A DNA stretch of 24,804 nt from DASYML01 sp036399835 (GTDB lineage Bacteria; Acidobacteriota; Blastocatellia; Pyrinomonadales; Pyrinomonadaceae), in NCBI GenBank assembly GCA_036399835.1, contig DASWMI010000136.1, positions 1 through 24,804 on the forward strand, read 5' to 3'. Every line of letters begins with the position of its first letter. Positions within the stretch are counted from its first letter, which is position 1. The notes below the pieces were generated by a model that was not told the DNA's origin, searched no databases, and saw only the letters and a list, made by a program, of their open reading frames with translations. Of this stretch, positions 7,351-15,600 are shown piece after piece. Position numbers and translations under genes: made by a program.

Positions 7351-10275
7351 TTAATCGCCCGCGACGGACATGCGCTCGCGCGTGCGCGCGTGTGCGGTCG
7401 GGAGCGAGATGCGGAAGGTCGTGCCGCGCCCAGGTGTGCTTTCGACCGAGATGTGGCCGTTGTGTTCCTGTACGATGCCGTAGGAGACGGCCAGTCCGAG
7501 GCCAGTGCCGCGCCCGACTCCCTTGGTCGTGAAGAACGGGTCATAAATCTTGGCGACATTCTCCGGCGCGATGCCTATCCCTGTGTCCTCTATCTCTATC
7601 AGCACGGAATCGTCATCGCCCTTCATGGCTGTGCGCAGCGTGATGCGGCCACCTTCCGGAATCGCATCGCGCGCATTGAGAAGCAGGTTGGTAAAGACCT
7701 GTTGGAGCTTGCCCGCGTTGCCGTAGACTTTAGGCATCTCGGCGTGATAATCGCGCGCCAGCTCTATCTGGTTGCGCCGCAGTTGCGGCTCCAGCAGTTG
7801 CAGCGTGTCGTCCAAGACGCGGTGCAGGTCCAACTCGTTAAAGTCCGTCGCGCTGCCCGTGCGCGAGAAGTTGAGGAGGTTATTGACGATGTTGGAGGCA
7901 CGGTCAGCCTGTCGTCGCACCTTCTGCAAGAGCGCGTGCTTCGGGTCAGTCTCAGGCAGCATGCTGAGCAGCATCTGCGTGTAGGACGAGACGCCGGTCA
8001 AAGGCGTGTTGACTTCATGCGCCACTCCGGCGGCAAGCAGACCGATTGATGAAAGCTTCTCGCGCTGCTGCAACTGCTCTTCGAGACGCGCGCGCGCAGT
8101 CACATCCTCAAGCACGACGAGCGCGCCCGTTTGTCCGGGCGAGATGGAAAGCAAAGGAGCAATCGCGACATTGAGGACCAGCAGCCGCCCGCCGCGCGCA
8201 GCCGTGTGCATCTTGTAGATATTACGCAACCCCGCCAGATGCCATTCGTCCGGCCCCAGAACCTGTTGCAGCGTCTCTGCAAAATCTTCGGCAAACAAAT
8301 CTTCGACGCGTTTACCGATACTCTCGTCGCGCTGTATGCCGAGCATCTCTTCGAGCGCGGAGTTGCAGCGCGTGATGCGCCCGTCGAGGTCCACGGCGAG
8401 CAGCCCGACGTTGATGGATTCGACGATGGACTCGTTAAACTCTTTGAGCAGCTGCAACTCTTCGGCGCGCTCCTGCTGCTCCTGGTAGAGCAGGCTGTTC
8501 TCTATCGCGACCGCGACATAGCCAGACACGGTGCGCAGGATTTCCACGTCTTCGGAAGAGAGAAGCGCGCCGTCCATAGAGCGTCCCAACCCGATGACGG
8601 CCACCATCCGCCCGCGTATCACGCAGGGCACATAGTAATGCAGCGCACGGCGCACAAAACCTGTCGTCTCAGGGACCAGATCCAGATCGTCGGCGCGCAC
8701 AATCCCCGTCTCGGCAGAACGCACGCGAATCATCTCGCGAAAATCGGGCGGCACAATCATCGCCTCGGAAAGCCCCGCGGCGCGCGCCACTCGATAACCG
8801 GCGGGAACGCGCCTGTCTTCGATAAAGATTGCCACGCGCTTGACGTTCAGGACCTGCTGCAAGCGGCTGACGAGCGCGTCCAGGAGCGGGTCGAGCGCGG
8901 TCGTAGCCGAGAGCGTGCGCCCGAAATCGAGCAGGCTGTTGCGCATGTCATAGCGCTCGCCGTAAAAGAGACGGTCCACGCGCTCCTGTAGGAAATTCTT
9001 GATCGGCGCGGCGATCATCACGATGACGGCCATCGCCGCGATAGCGATAACGACTCGCAGCGTGACATCGCCCGAAGCGATGACATCACCGTTGAGCGCG
9101 TAGAAGCCGGCCATGTAAACGACAGCGCCGATCATCAGCGCTATGGCGAGCGTGCTCAGCGTATAGACAGCCGCGCGCCGGACCACCAGTTCGACATCCA
9201 TCAGGCGGTAACGCACGACCGAATAACCGAACGAGAGCGGAATCAGAATCAGCGGCAGGACAGCCATCGCCGTCAGCCAAGGCTCCTGGCTCGCTCCGAA
9301 GATAAAGCCAATCCCGTAGAGCAGCGTAAGCGGCGCGATTGCCAGCGCCGAACCCCAGACGACCCACTTCAACTGCTGGCGCACGATGGCCGATTCGCTC
9401 TTGATAAAGCGGCGCAATAAGAGAACGGCGCTGGCGACTAATCCTAAGAGGCAATGGATAAAGATTATCTTTGAGTATTGCGTGATGAAATTGACGGAAG
9501 GGTAGAGATGCAGGTATTCCCCGAAATAGACAATCGAGGAAACCAAGAGCAGCGCGATAGCCGGTACATAGAGCAAAGAGGCCAGCCAGCGACGCTCATT
9601 TGAAAACTGGTAGCGGACCGGGTAGATCGAACAGAAATGAAGAAAGAGCGGCGCAAACATAATCAGCGCGGCATCATCAAGAAATGCTATGGCGTGGTCC
9701 AGGTCCTTGAAGGTCCCGACCGGCTTGTAGAAGTGGAAGACGAAGGCCGCCAGGCAAACGGTCGCAAAGTGGGGGACGAAGGGCGAGCTGCCGCCCTGTC
9801 TGAAGAGCACGAAAAGACCTATGAAGAGATAGACCAGCCCGATGAGGTTGAGATAAAGGTCCAGTTCCGTCATTGTCTCGACCGGGTCCAGTCCGTAAAG
9901 GTCCGCGTAGTAGAAGCGCGTCTCGACAGGATAAGAGGGTCGCTCGATAAGATAATGAAGCTGGCCGCCGACCTTTGCTCCTTCGAGATAGATCTGCACG
10001 TCGCTGGAGCGGACAATCTCTTCGGGCCGCTCCTTCTCGTTTGGAGTAATCCCGCGCAGGATGTCGCCCGGCAGAATCCCGGCGCGTGCGCCCGTCGAAT
10101 TCGGCGCGACCGAGCGCGCGACGATGCCATCCTTGGTATCGGTCCACTCAACTCCGTCGGTCGGAGGCGGGAGGCGCTTAAGACGCTGCGTAAAATTAAT
10201 GCCGCCGGCGACGATCAGCAGGATCGTTCCGATCAGCAGCACCAGCGTTCGCGTTGTCAGCACCGTTCCCTTCAA
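7351..10275 (-). CDS. Membrane PDZ-GAF-PAS sensor histidine kinase (NtrB type)
   Basis: The 974-residue protein begins with one membrane helix (about 8-28), then a PDZ-like domain (about 40-115; GIVARSVAPNSTGARAGILPGDIL) placed outside the cytoplasm. Seven or eight further membrane helices follow up to about residue 430. The cytoplasmic part has a GAF domain (about 455-600), a PAS domain (about 625-740), HisKA with GVAHEVNTPL (His753) and an ATPase domain (NLLLNARDA, DTGIGI, GTGLGLAVSYGI). The kinase core resembles NtrB and stands upstream of the NtrC-type regulator. The start is read as TTG at 10275; AGAGGA lies somewhat far upstream, so a GTG four codons later is also possible. A PDZ domain suggests sensing of protein termini or envelope damage, which is inference. 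Confidence 0.9.
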   Translation of the reverse strand: MKGTVLTTRTLVLLIGTILLIVAGGINFTQRLKRLPPPTDGVEWTDTKDGIVARSVAPNSTGARAGILPGDILRGITPNEKERPEEIVRSSDVQIYLEGAKVGGQLHYLIERPSYPVETRFYYADLYGLDPVETMTELDLYLNLIGLVYLFIGLFVLFRQGGSSPFVPHFATVCLAAFVFHFYKPVGTFKDLDHAIAFLDDAALIMFAPLFLHFCSIYPVRYQFSNERRWLASLLYVPAIALLLVSSIVYFGEYLHLYPSVNFITQYSKIIFIHCLLGLVASAVLLLRRFIKSESAIVRQQLKWVVWGSALAIAPLTLLYGIGFIFGASQEPWLTAMAVLPLILIPLSFGYSVVRYRLMDVELVVRRAAVYTLSTLAIALMIGAVVYMAGFYALNGDVIASGDVTLRVVIAIAAMAVIVMIAAPIKNFLQERVDRLFYGERYDMRNSLLDFGRTLSATTALDPLLDALVSRLQQVLNVKRVAIFIEDRRVPAGYRVARAAGLSEAMIVPPDFREMIRVRSAETGIVRADDLDLVPETTGFVRRALHYYVPCVIRGRMVAVIGLGRSMDGALLSSEDVEILRTVSGYVAVAIENSLLYQEQQERAEELQLLKEFNESIVESINVGLLAVDLDGRITRCNSALEEMLGIQRDESIGKRVEDLFAEDFAETLQQVLGPDEWHLAGLRNIYKMHTAARGGRLLVLNVAIAPLLSISPGQTGALVVLEDVTARARLEEQLQQREKLSSIGLLAAGVAHEVNTPLTGVSSYTQMLLSMLPETDPKHALLQKVRRQADRASNIVNNLLNFSRTGSATDFNELDLHRVLDDTLQLLEPQLRRNQIELARDYHAEMPKVYGNAGKLQQVFTNLLLNARDAIPEGGRITLRTAMKGDDDSVLIEIEDTGIGIAPENVAKIYDPFFTTKGVGRGTGLGLAVSYGIVQEHNGHISVESTPGRGTTFRISLPTAHARTRERMSVAGD

Positions 10276-10619
10276 TGCGTTGACACATCCTCTGTTAGAA
10301 CGTTAAAGACACCTCACCACCGGTAAAGTTTAGGCAATCAATGTTCCAGTCATCCGCAGCCCTGCTTTATCATCGGCAGGCTCGCCAGTTAAGTTCAACG
10401 CTCTGCAAGCATAGCGCTCATCAGGCGATTGTAAGCGCCGCGCTGCACGCTCCCGAAAGAAGAGCGAAGAGCAAAGGTTAGAGCCGGGATAAATCCAAGT
10501 TTTCGTAGCTGTCCGAGAATTTGGAGAAGAGGAGAAGGCTAGAAAGCAGAAAGGGTTAGAAGAAGAAGGCCGATTCTTTCCGGCTTCCCCTAACCCTTTC
10601 AAAGAGATTCACCCGACTT
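10276..10619. other. Intergenic region upstream of the PDZ kinase
   Basis: These 344 bp lie between two genes on the minus strand. The part nearest the barrel gene holds the terminator-like palindrome at 10549-10600. The rest should hold the kinase promoter, but no convincing -10/-35 pair stands out. A 90-codon minus-strand frame at 10330-10602 runs through the palindrome and shows no domain, so it is not called. Confidence 0.45.
10549..10600 (-). terminator. Terminator-like palindrome after the beta-barrel gene
   Basis: GAAAGGGTTAG (10549-10559) and CTAACCCTTTC (10590-10600) form a perfect 11-bp stem with further partial pairing inside (GAAGGCCG and CCGGCTTC). It begins 20 bp after the barrel gene's stop. 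On the minus strand it is followed by TGCTTTCT rather than a clean T-run, so it may be an imperfect terminator. The left flank repeats AGAAAGC/AGAAAGG at a 7-bp spacing, which may tie it to the heptamer elements. Confidence 0.5.
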
Positions 10620-12398
10620 TTAAAATCTGACCGAGATACCGCCTCGCACGGAGCGTCTGGCCCCTGAGCCGACCGTCAGGACTGTTTCGCCATCCTCCGC
10701 GCTCGTCTGTGTGTCGAGCAGGTTGCGCGCATCGAGTACGGCTTCCGCCCGCACGGGTAGACCGAAGCTCGGCAAGTCCTGCGTCACCAGAATACTCAGG
10801 CTCGGGTCGTAGACAGCGAGCCGCCCGGCAAACGGGTCAATCGCGAAGACGGTCGCCTTCGGCGAAAAGCGAAAGATCGTGTGGACGCGCGTCCCGCTGC
10901 CGAAATCCGCTCCCATCTGAAGCGCGGCGGTCTGGAAGAATCCGTTCTGGAAAAGCTCGGAAGGATTATTGATGCCTTCGTTTGAGAGACGCTGGCCGCG
11001 ACCGAAGGAATAGCCTGCCGAGGCGCTCAAGACACGGCTCACGCGACGCGTATAGACGACGCGCATCCCGCGCGCCGCGCCCTGTTGATTGGCGACGCTG
11101 ATGAGGGCCTCGCCGTTTTCGTTGGCGAAGCCGGAGAGAGGCGTGCTCAGGAGTCCGACGCCGCGATTGCTGGTCGTATCAAAGAAGGCCGTCGCCTCTA
11201 TGCTCGATTCGTTGTCGAGCACTCTTTCGACGCCGAACTCGAAGCGGCGGCTGCGCTCCATCACGGCGCGGCCATCAACGAGCGCGACGGGCGTCTGCAT
11301 AGGCTGTTTGAAAGTCACCTGGCCGTCTTCAAAATCGGCCACGCTTTGCACGCGCTGCTCTTCGCCGCCAGGCACATACGCGGCCCTCAGACGCGTGCGC
11401 GCGTCTGCATCAAACTGAAAGCCAAAGCGCGGATTAATCGTCGCGGCATTGCTCGCGCCGAGGAAGCGAGAATAATCCAGCCCGAGCACAACAACTATGC
11501 TATCGCGCACAACCCATTCGTCTATGGCGCGTAGGCTCAACTGGCCCAGCGGAGAATTGTTCGCAGCCTTGTTGAGCACGGCGGCGGAACCCAGACGGTT
11601 CGCGCCGACGCTGAAGTTCAGACGATGATGGTCGCCTGCGCGGACGCGCGCACTGGTTTCAAGGCGCTGCGGTGCGCCCTCTCCAGCGCCCAACTGTCCA
11701 GCGAAGATAAGCTCTGCCTGTTGACCCGCGGGGGCCGAGATGGCGAAGTTCGTGCCGATATAGCCGGGAGCAAATGAGCTGGCCGAAGCGGCTGCGTAAG
11801 TCTCTATGACGCCATGTATGCGCGGCGCGTTGTGGCCCGTTTGAGCCTCGCCCGCGTCGGCCACTTCATCAGCGGCTGGACCAGTCTCTTCAGCTTCAAT
11901 CCCGAGCGCTTCTCTAATCGCTTGGTCGTCGCCTTCCTGTATCTGGAAGATTGAGCGCCGGCCCTGCGCGGCCTTGAGCCGCCAGCGCACGTTGTCGCGG
12001 TCGCGTCGCATCTCAGGCGCGGTCCGGCCCTGTCCGGTCGGCTCCAGGTTAAAGCGATAGATAATTTCATCTGAGGCTCTGACCTGCACGGCGCTGAAGA
12101 GGATTTCGTTGAAGCCTTCGGCCACGGCTTTGACGCTGTAGCGACCCGGGGAGATTTTGGTGGAGAAGCTGCCATCCGAAGAGCTGCGCGTCTGCTTGAT
12201 GACTTCGCCCGCGCCCTCTTTGAGCAAAGAGATGACAGCGCCCGCGAGCGGATTACCCTTATTGTCTCTGACCGTTCCGGCAATCGTGCCTAAGGTGCGG
12301 CTGCCCCCGCCGCCCGCCGCCAACGCCTGCGGCGCGCTCGCGCCAAAGAGGGCGCAAACGGCGAGCAGCGTCAGACTGACTTGCAAAGCTTTTCTCAT
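10620..12398 (-). CDS. Outer-membrane beta-barrel with N-terminal carboxypeptidase-regulatory-like domain
   Basis: The 592-residue protein has a signal peptide (MRKALQVSLTLLAVCALFG, cleavage near ALA-AGG). A carboxypeptidase-regulatory-like domain follows (about 35-120; GTIAGTVRDNKGNPLAGAVI, then DGSFSTKISPGRYSVKAVAEGF). After a charged linker come about 380 residues of alternating beta-strand pattern ending in GGISVRF, with the terminal Phe recognised by the BAM machinery. This resembles the large TonB-dependent-like receptors of Acidobacteriota, but no plug domain and no TonB box are apparent and it is shorter. The frame is open to 12494, but GGAGG nine bases before the ATG at 12398, plus the signal peptide, fix the start. 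The substrate is unknown. Confidence 0.8.
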   Translation of the reverse strand: MRKALQVSLTLLAVCALFGASAPQALAAGGGGSRTLGTIAGTVRDNKGNPLAGAVISLLKEGAGEVIKQTRSSSDGSFSTKISPGRYSVKAVAEGFNEILFSAVQVRASDEIIYRFNLEPTGQGRTAPEMRRDRDNVRWRLKAAQGRRSIFQIQEGDDQAIREALGIEAEETGPAADEVADAGEAQTGHNAPRIHGVIETYAAASASSFAPGYIGTNFAISAPAGQQAELIFAGQLGAGEGAPQRLETSARVRAGDHHRLNFSVGANRLGSAAVLNKAANNSPLGQLSLRAIDEWVVRDSIVVVLGLDYSRFLGASNAATINPRFGFQFDADARTRLRAAYVPGGEEQRVQSVADFEDGQVTFKQPMQTPVALVDGRAVMERSRRFEFGVERVLDNESSIEATAFFDTTSNRGVGLLSTPLSGFANENGEALISVANQQGAARGMRVVYTRRVSRVLSASAGYSFGRGQRLSNEGINNPSELFQNGFFQTAALQMGADFGSGTRVHTIFRFSPKATVFAIDPFAGRLAVYDPSLSILVTQDLPSFGLPVRAEAVLDARNLLDTQTSAEDGETVLTVGSGARRSVRGGISVRF

Positions 12399-12863
12399 CG
12401 CGGCCAACCTCCGGGGTCGCACGGGTCGCGCAGTCGAAAGAGGCTGCGCGGGCGCGAGCCTGTAAGTAGAGCTGTCTCTTTGATGCCTGTTCACTTTAGG
12501 AAAGGTTTCGTCCTTGCCTCATCAGATGACGTAGGCGGGCGAGGGTGTTGCCCTGCCATCGGAAAAGCGAAGCGTCTGGGGCGCACTCCGGCGATGGTCA
12601 AAAATTCCATCCGCTGAGAGAACGAACGCATTTTCCGCCATCAGGCAAAGGCTGTCAAGCAAACTGAGAGGCTCAGGGCGAGAGGCCGTCGGCTCTTCAG
12701 AGGCTCTTTGGAGAGGGTTTTCAAAGGCTTGCGGCCTCGCATCCTGTGCCTCTCTCTCGCCAGTTTGCCGCCTGGTTTCGCGGCGTGCTACGATGCCACG
12801 TTTGAAAGGTGATGAGGTTTTTCTTTCGCCAGCCGGTCCGAAACCTCGCCAGGCTTTAGACTT
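12399..12863. other. Divergent intergenic region between the barrel and M16 protease genes
   Basis: About 465 bp separate two divergent genes and must contain both promoters. It carries the imperfect palindrome at 12658-12776. No obvious consensus promoter or RNA gene could be picked out. Long minus-strand reading frames crossing it overlap the protease N-terminus and lack any recognisable domain. Confidence 0.45.
12658..12776. repeat. Imperfect long inverted repeat upstream of the M16 protease
   Basis: The left arm starts GCAAACTG and continues AGAGGCTCAGG then GCGAGAGGCC. The right arm reads, in reverse complement, GCAAACTG, AGAGGCACAGG, then GCGAGGCC. Small insertions lie between the blocks. 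Nested inside is a shorter dyad, CTTTG and CAAAG, around GAGAGGGTTTT. It may be a decayed member of the palindromic elements seen elsewhere in the window, but without a clear 7-bp word. Confidence 0.45.
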
Positions 12864-14144
12864 ATGATAGATCAGGTGAAATCTTCCAGGCTCGCTAACG
12901 GGCTGACCATTTTGACCGAGCAGATGCCCGGTTTTCGTTCCGTCACGGTCGGTATCTGGGTCAGGCTCGGCTCGCGTCATGAATCGCCGGAACTTAACGG
13001 CATCTGCCATTTCATAGAGCACGCCGTCTTTAAGGGCACCGAGCGGCGGACGGCGCTCGACATAGCCATCGAATCCGACCGCCTCGGCGGGCATCTGGAC
13101 GCCTACACTTCGCACGAAATGACAGGCTTTTCGATGAAGGTCGCGGACAGAGGGCTGCCGCAGGCTTTCGATCTCTTGGCGGACATGCTGGCCCGCCCGC
13201 GTTTCGATGATGAAGACTTACAGCGCGAGCAGAAGGTCATCATCGAAGAGATGAAGATGGTCGAGGATACGCCGGACGAGTTTTTGACAGAGCTTTTTAA
13301 CGCCGCTTATTTCCCGGACCACCCGCTGGGCCGTCCCATAGAGGGCACGGCTCAAACAGTCTCATCCTTCGATAGAGTGAGGACCGCGGGCTTTCACGCG
13401 CGCGAATATGCGCCGGACAACCTGGTTATCGCCGCCGCCGGAAACATCTCGCATGAACAACTGTTAGAGCTGGCCGAGCGCGCTTTTCCAGAAGAGAGGG
13501 CGGACCGATTTTCTTCAGAGACTGAGAAGCAGTGGAGCAAGCCCGCGCCCGCCGCGCCCATCCTCGTCGAACGCAAGCCTGAACTTGAACAGGCGCATCT
13601 GATTCTCGCAGCCCCTTATCCTTCGGCGACGAGCGACGAACGCTATATCGGCAGCCTCCTGGCTTCGATTATCGGCGGCAGCACTTCGAGCCGTCTCTGG
13701 CAGGCCATACGCGAAGAGCGCGGGCTGGCTTATTCGGTCGGCGCGGGCGCGAGCGCCTTTATAGACGCGGGCGTCTTTACCATCTACGCTGGAACTTCGC
13801 CGGAACAGTTGGACGAAGTTCTGGAACTCTCGCTCAAGGAACTGCGCCGAGTGGTGCGCGAAAGCGTCAGCGAGGATGAGTTGCAACTGGTCAAGGAGCA
13901 GGCCGTCTCTTCAATCCTGCTCGGACTCGAATCATCGAGCGCGCGCGCCGGAACGCTGGCCCGCCAGGAGATCATACACCGCCGCCGCATCTCGCCGGAC
14001 GAAGTCATAGAACGACTTCAGGCCGTCACGCCCGAAGAGATACAGGCCATCGCACGCAAATTCTTCAAGACCGAGACGCTGGCGCTGGCCGCGCTCGGCA
14101 ATATCAACGGCTTCAGCGTAGACCGCTCGCGCCTTGAGATATAA
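12864..14144 (+). CDS. M16-family zinc peptidase (processing-peptidase-like)
   Basis: This 426-residue protein has the inverted zinc motif HFIEH (His49, Glu52, His53) with the third ligand Glu129 exactly 76 residues on, as in active M16 peptidases (HxxEH-x76-E). The C-terminal half has the family's REERGLAYSVGAGAS and the inactive-domain fold. The size matches single-chain bacterial homologues of mitochondrial processing peptidase beta, often placed near pnp or rpsO, though not here. No signal peptide is seen, so it is probably cytoplasmic. The ATG at 12864 gives a family-typical N-terminus (SRLANGLTILTEQMP), though its ribosome site is weak. It heads a plus-strand run of four genes ending with purB. 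Confidence 0.92.
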   Translation: MIDQVKSSRLANGLTILTEQMPGFRSVTVGIWVRLGSRHESPELNGICHFIEHAVFKGTERRTALDIAIESDRLGGHLDAYTSHEMTGFSMKVADRGLPQAFDLLADMLARPRFDDEDLQREQKVIIEEMKMVEDTPDEFLTELFNAAYFPDHPLGRPIEGTAQTVSSFDRVRTAGFHAREYAPDNLVIAAAGNISHEQLLELAERAFPEERADRFSSETEKQWSKPAPAAPILVERKPELEQAHLILAAPYPSATSDERYIGSLLASIIGGSTSSRLWQAIREERGLAYSVGAGASAFIDAGVFTIYAGTSPEQLDEVLELSLKELRRVVRESVSEDELQLVKEQAVSSILLGLESSSARAGTLARQEIIHRRRISPDEVIERLQAVTPEEIQAIARKFFKTETLALAALGNINGFSVDRSRLEI

Positions 14145-14155
14145 GAACCGCGACG

Positions 14156-14218
14156 GGTGAGAGGTGACAAGACAACTGCTTGTTCTTGCCTGTTACCTGT
14201 CACCTGTTACCTGTCACC
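14156..14218. repeat. Heptamer palindrome, ACCTGTY type, at the start of the yycJ gene
   Basis: The right side reads TTACCTG, TCACCTG, TTACCTG, TCACC: a 7-bp word repeated almost four times. The left side reads GGTGAGA, GGTGACA. AGGTGACA (14162-14169) is the exact complement of TGTCACCT (14198-14205), and CAAGACAA pairs with TTGTTCTTG around the loop CTGC with a one-base bulge. It fills the gap between the M16 stop and the yycJ start, ending two bases before the ATG. It leaves no ordinary ribosome-binding site upstream of that ATG. Confidence 0.75.
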
Positions 14219-14220
14219 GG

Positions 14221-15048
14221 ATGATGAAATTCACAGTTCTCGGCAGCGGCTCGACGGGCAACGCGATCTTGATTGTCGCGGGCGAGACGCGTGTCCTGGT
14301 GGATGCGGGGATGAGCGCGAAGGAGACCGTGCGCCGGCTGGCCTTGATGGATGAGGACGTTTCGCGGATTGACGGCGTGATTATTACGCACGAGCATGGC
14401 GACCACGCGGGCGGCTTGCGCGTGCTCCTCAAGCAGCTCAACTGTCCTGTTTATATTTCGGGCGAGACGCGCGAGGCTTATATCAACGAGCGGCGCGCGG
14501 TTGCCAACGACGAGTGGCGCAAGCGCGCGGATGCTTTGCGCGAACGGACCGTGGAAATCGAATCGAGCAGGGATTTTAAGATCGGCGCGATTGACTTTCA
14601 TCCCTTCACGATTCCACACGATGCCGTGGACAACTTCGGATTTACGGCCCGGCACGAAGGCGTCTGCGTGGCGACCCTGATGGACTTCGGCCATATCACG
14701 ACGTTGATAACGGAGCGGCTGCGCGGCTGCGCGGCCATCATCATCGAATCAAACCATAGCCGGGATATGCTTAAAGCCTGCGAAGTTTATCCCTGGGAAC
14801 TCAAGCAGCGGATACTCTCGCGCACGGGTCATCTCTCGAACGAAGATGTCGCCGACTGGCTGCGCGAAGGCTTTGACGGGACGGCGCGTCATGTCGTGCT
14901 CGCGCATCTGTCGCAGCGCGCCAACAACCCTTACGTCGCCAAAATCTCCGCCGAGATGGCGCTTAGGGAACGCGCCCCGCTCTTTCAAGCCGAGACCGAA
15001 ATCACACTCTCATTTCCCAAAGAGCCGACCGGCTGGATCGAGCTATAG
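14221..15048 (+). CDS. yycJ: YycJ/WalJ-type metallo-beta-lactamase-fold hydrolase
   Basis: The 275-residue protein starts MMKFTVLGSGSTGN, typical of the YycJ (WalJ, VicX) branch of the metallo-beta-lactamase fold. The metal motif HEHGDH is at residues 57-62. Later family landmarks are IPHDAVDNFGF, MDFGH, ESNHSRDML, YPWELKQRI, GHLSNED and AHLSQRANNP. Bacillus YycJ has been described as a double-stranded DNA exonuclease, but here the function is carried over by homology only. The frame can be extended to a GTG at 14164 through the heptamer palindrome; that extension is repeat-derived and unlike the family, so 14221 or 14224 is preferred. Linkage to WalK/WalR seen in Firmicutes is absent. Confidence 0.88.
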   Translation: MMKFTVLGSGSTGNAILIVAGETRVLVDAGMSAKETVRRLALMDEDVSRIDGVIITHEHGDHAGGLRVLLKQLNCPVYISGETREAYINERRAVANDEWRKRADALRERTVEIESSRDFKIGAIDFHPFTIPHDAVDNFGFTARHEGVCVATLMDFGHITTLITERLRGCAAIIIESNHSRDMLKACEVYPWELKQRILSRTGHLSNEDVADWLREGFDGTARHVVLAHLSQRANNPYVAKISAEMALRERAPLFQAETEITLSFPKEPTGWIEL

Positions 15049-15058
15049 CGGAATTTGA

Positions 15059-15595
15059 ATGTCTCTCCCGTTTAAAAATCATTATCCGGCGCGGCGTGCG
15101 AAACACTCAGACGCGCTTTGGGCCTCGCTCAGCCTTCAACATTTTTCTCCTCGACGCTCGCTTCTCTTGAAGCTTATCCCTGCGCTGCTCTTTCTCGCGC
15201 TGGCTTCGTGCGCGTGTGCTTTGACCGCCAGCCGCGAGGGCATCCCGCCGCAGGCGCAGGCGACGATTGATAGCGTCACAGCGCAGATGGATGCAGGGAG
15301 CTATGAACAGATTTACGAAGAGGCGGCGGAGGAATGGAAGCGGACTTCGACGCCCGAACAGTCGAAGGCTTTCTTCAATACACTGAAATCCAGGCTCGGC
15401 AACGTCAAGAGCCGCTCATTTCACACGGCCAAAGACCAGCAGAACGCTGGCGGCGACGGCCCCGGCCATTCATTCGTCATTACTTACCAGACGCGTTTCG
15501 AGCGCGCCGAAGGCATGGAGACCTTCACCCTGCTCGAACGCGACGGGCGCTGGCTCCTGGCGGGCTACTTTGTCAATTCAGACGCGTTGAAATAA
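15059..15595 (+). CDS. DUF4019-like lipoprotein
   Basis: The 178-residue protein has a long basic N-terminus, then a hydrophobic stretch ending in a lipobox (LASC), so it is probably lipid-anchored. The mature part looks like DUF4019, an NTF2-like fold: DAGSYEQIYEEAAEEW, a middle SRLGNVKSRSF, VITYQTRFE and the closing RDGRWLLAGYF. Its function is unknown. The start is uncertain: the ATG at 15059 leaves about 35 residues before the signal sequence, longer than usual, and there is no clear ribosome site. It starts 10 bp after yycJ and ends 5 bp before purB, so co-transcription with both is likely. Confidence 0.7.
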   Translation: MSLPFKNHYPARRAKHSDALWASLSLQHFSPRRSLLLKLIPALLFLALASCACALTASREGIPPQAQATIDSVTAQMDAGSYEQIYEEAAEEWKRTSTPEQSKAFFNTLKSRLGNVKSRSFHTAKDQQNAGGDGPGHSFVITYQTRFERAEGMETFTLLERDGRWLLAGYFVNSDALK

Positions 15596-15600
15596 AAGAG

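Noticed and set aside
10330..10602. 90-codon minus-strand reading frame
   Set aside because: It runs through a terminator-like palindrome, is Ser/Arg-rich without a domain or ribosome site, and ends at the same structure, so it is probably not coding.
12522..13115. 197-codon minus-strand frame overlapping the M16 protease start
   Set aside because: It overlaps the conserved zinc-binding region of the protease on the other strand and shows no recognisable domain.
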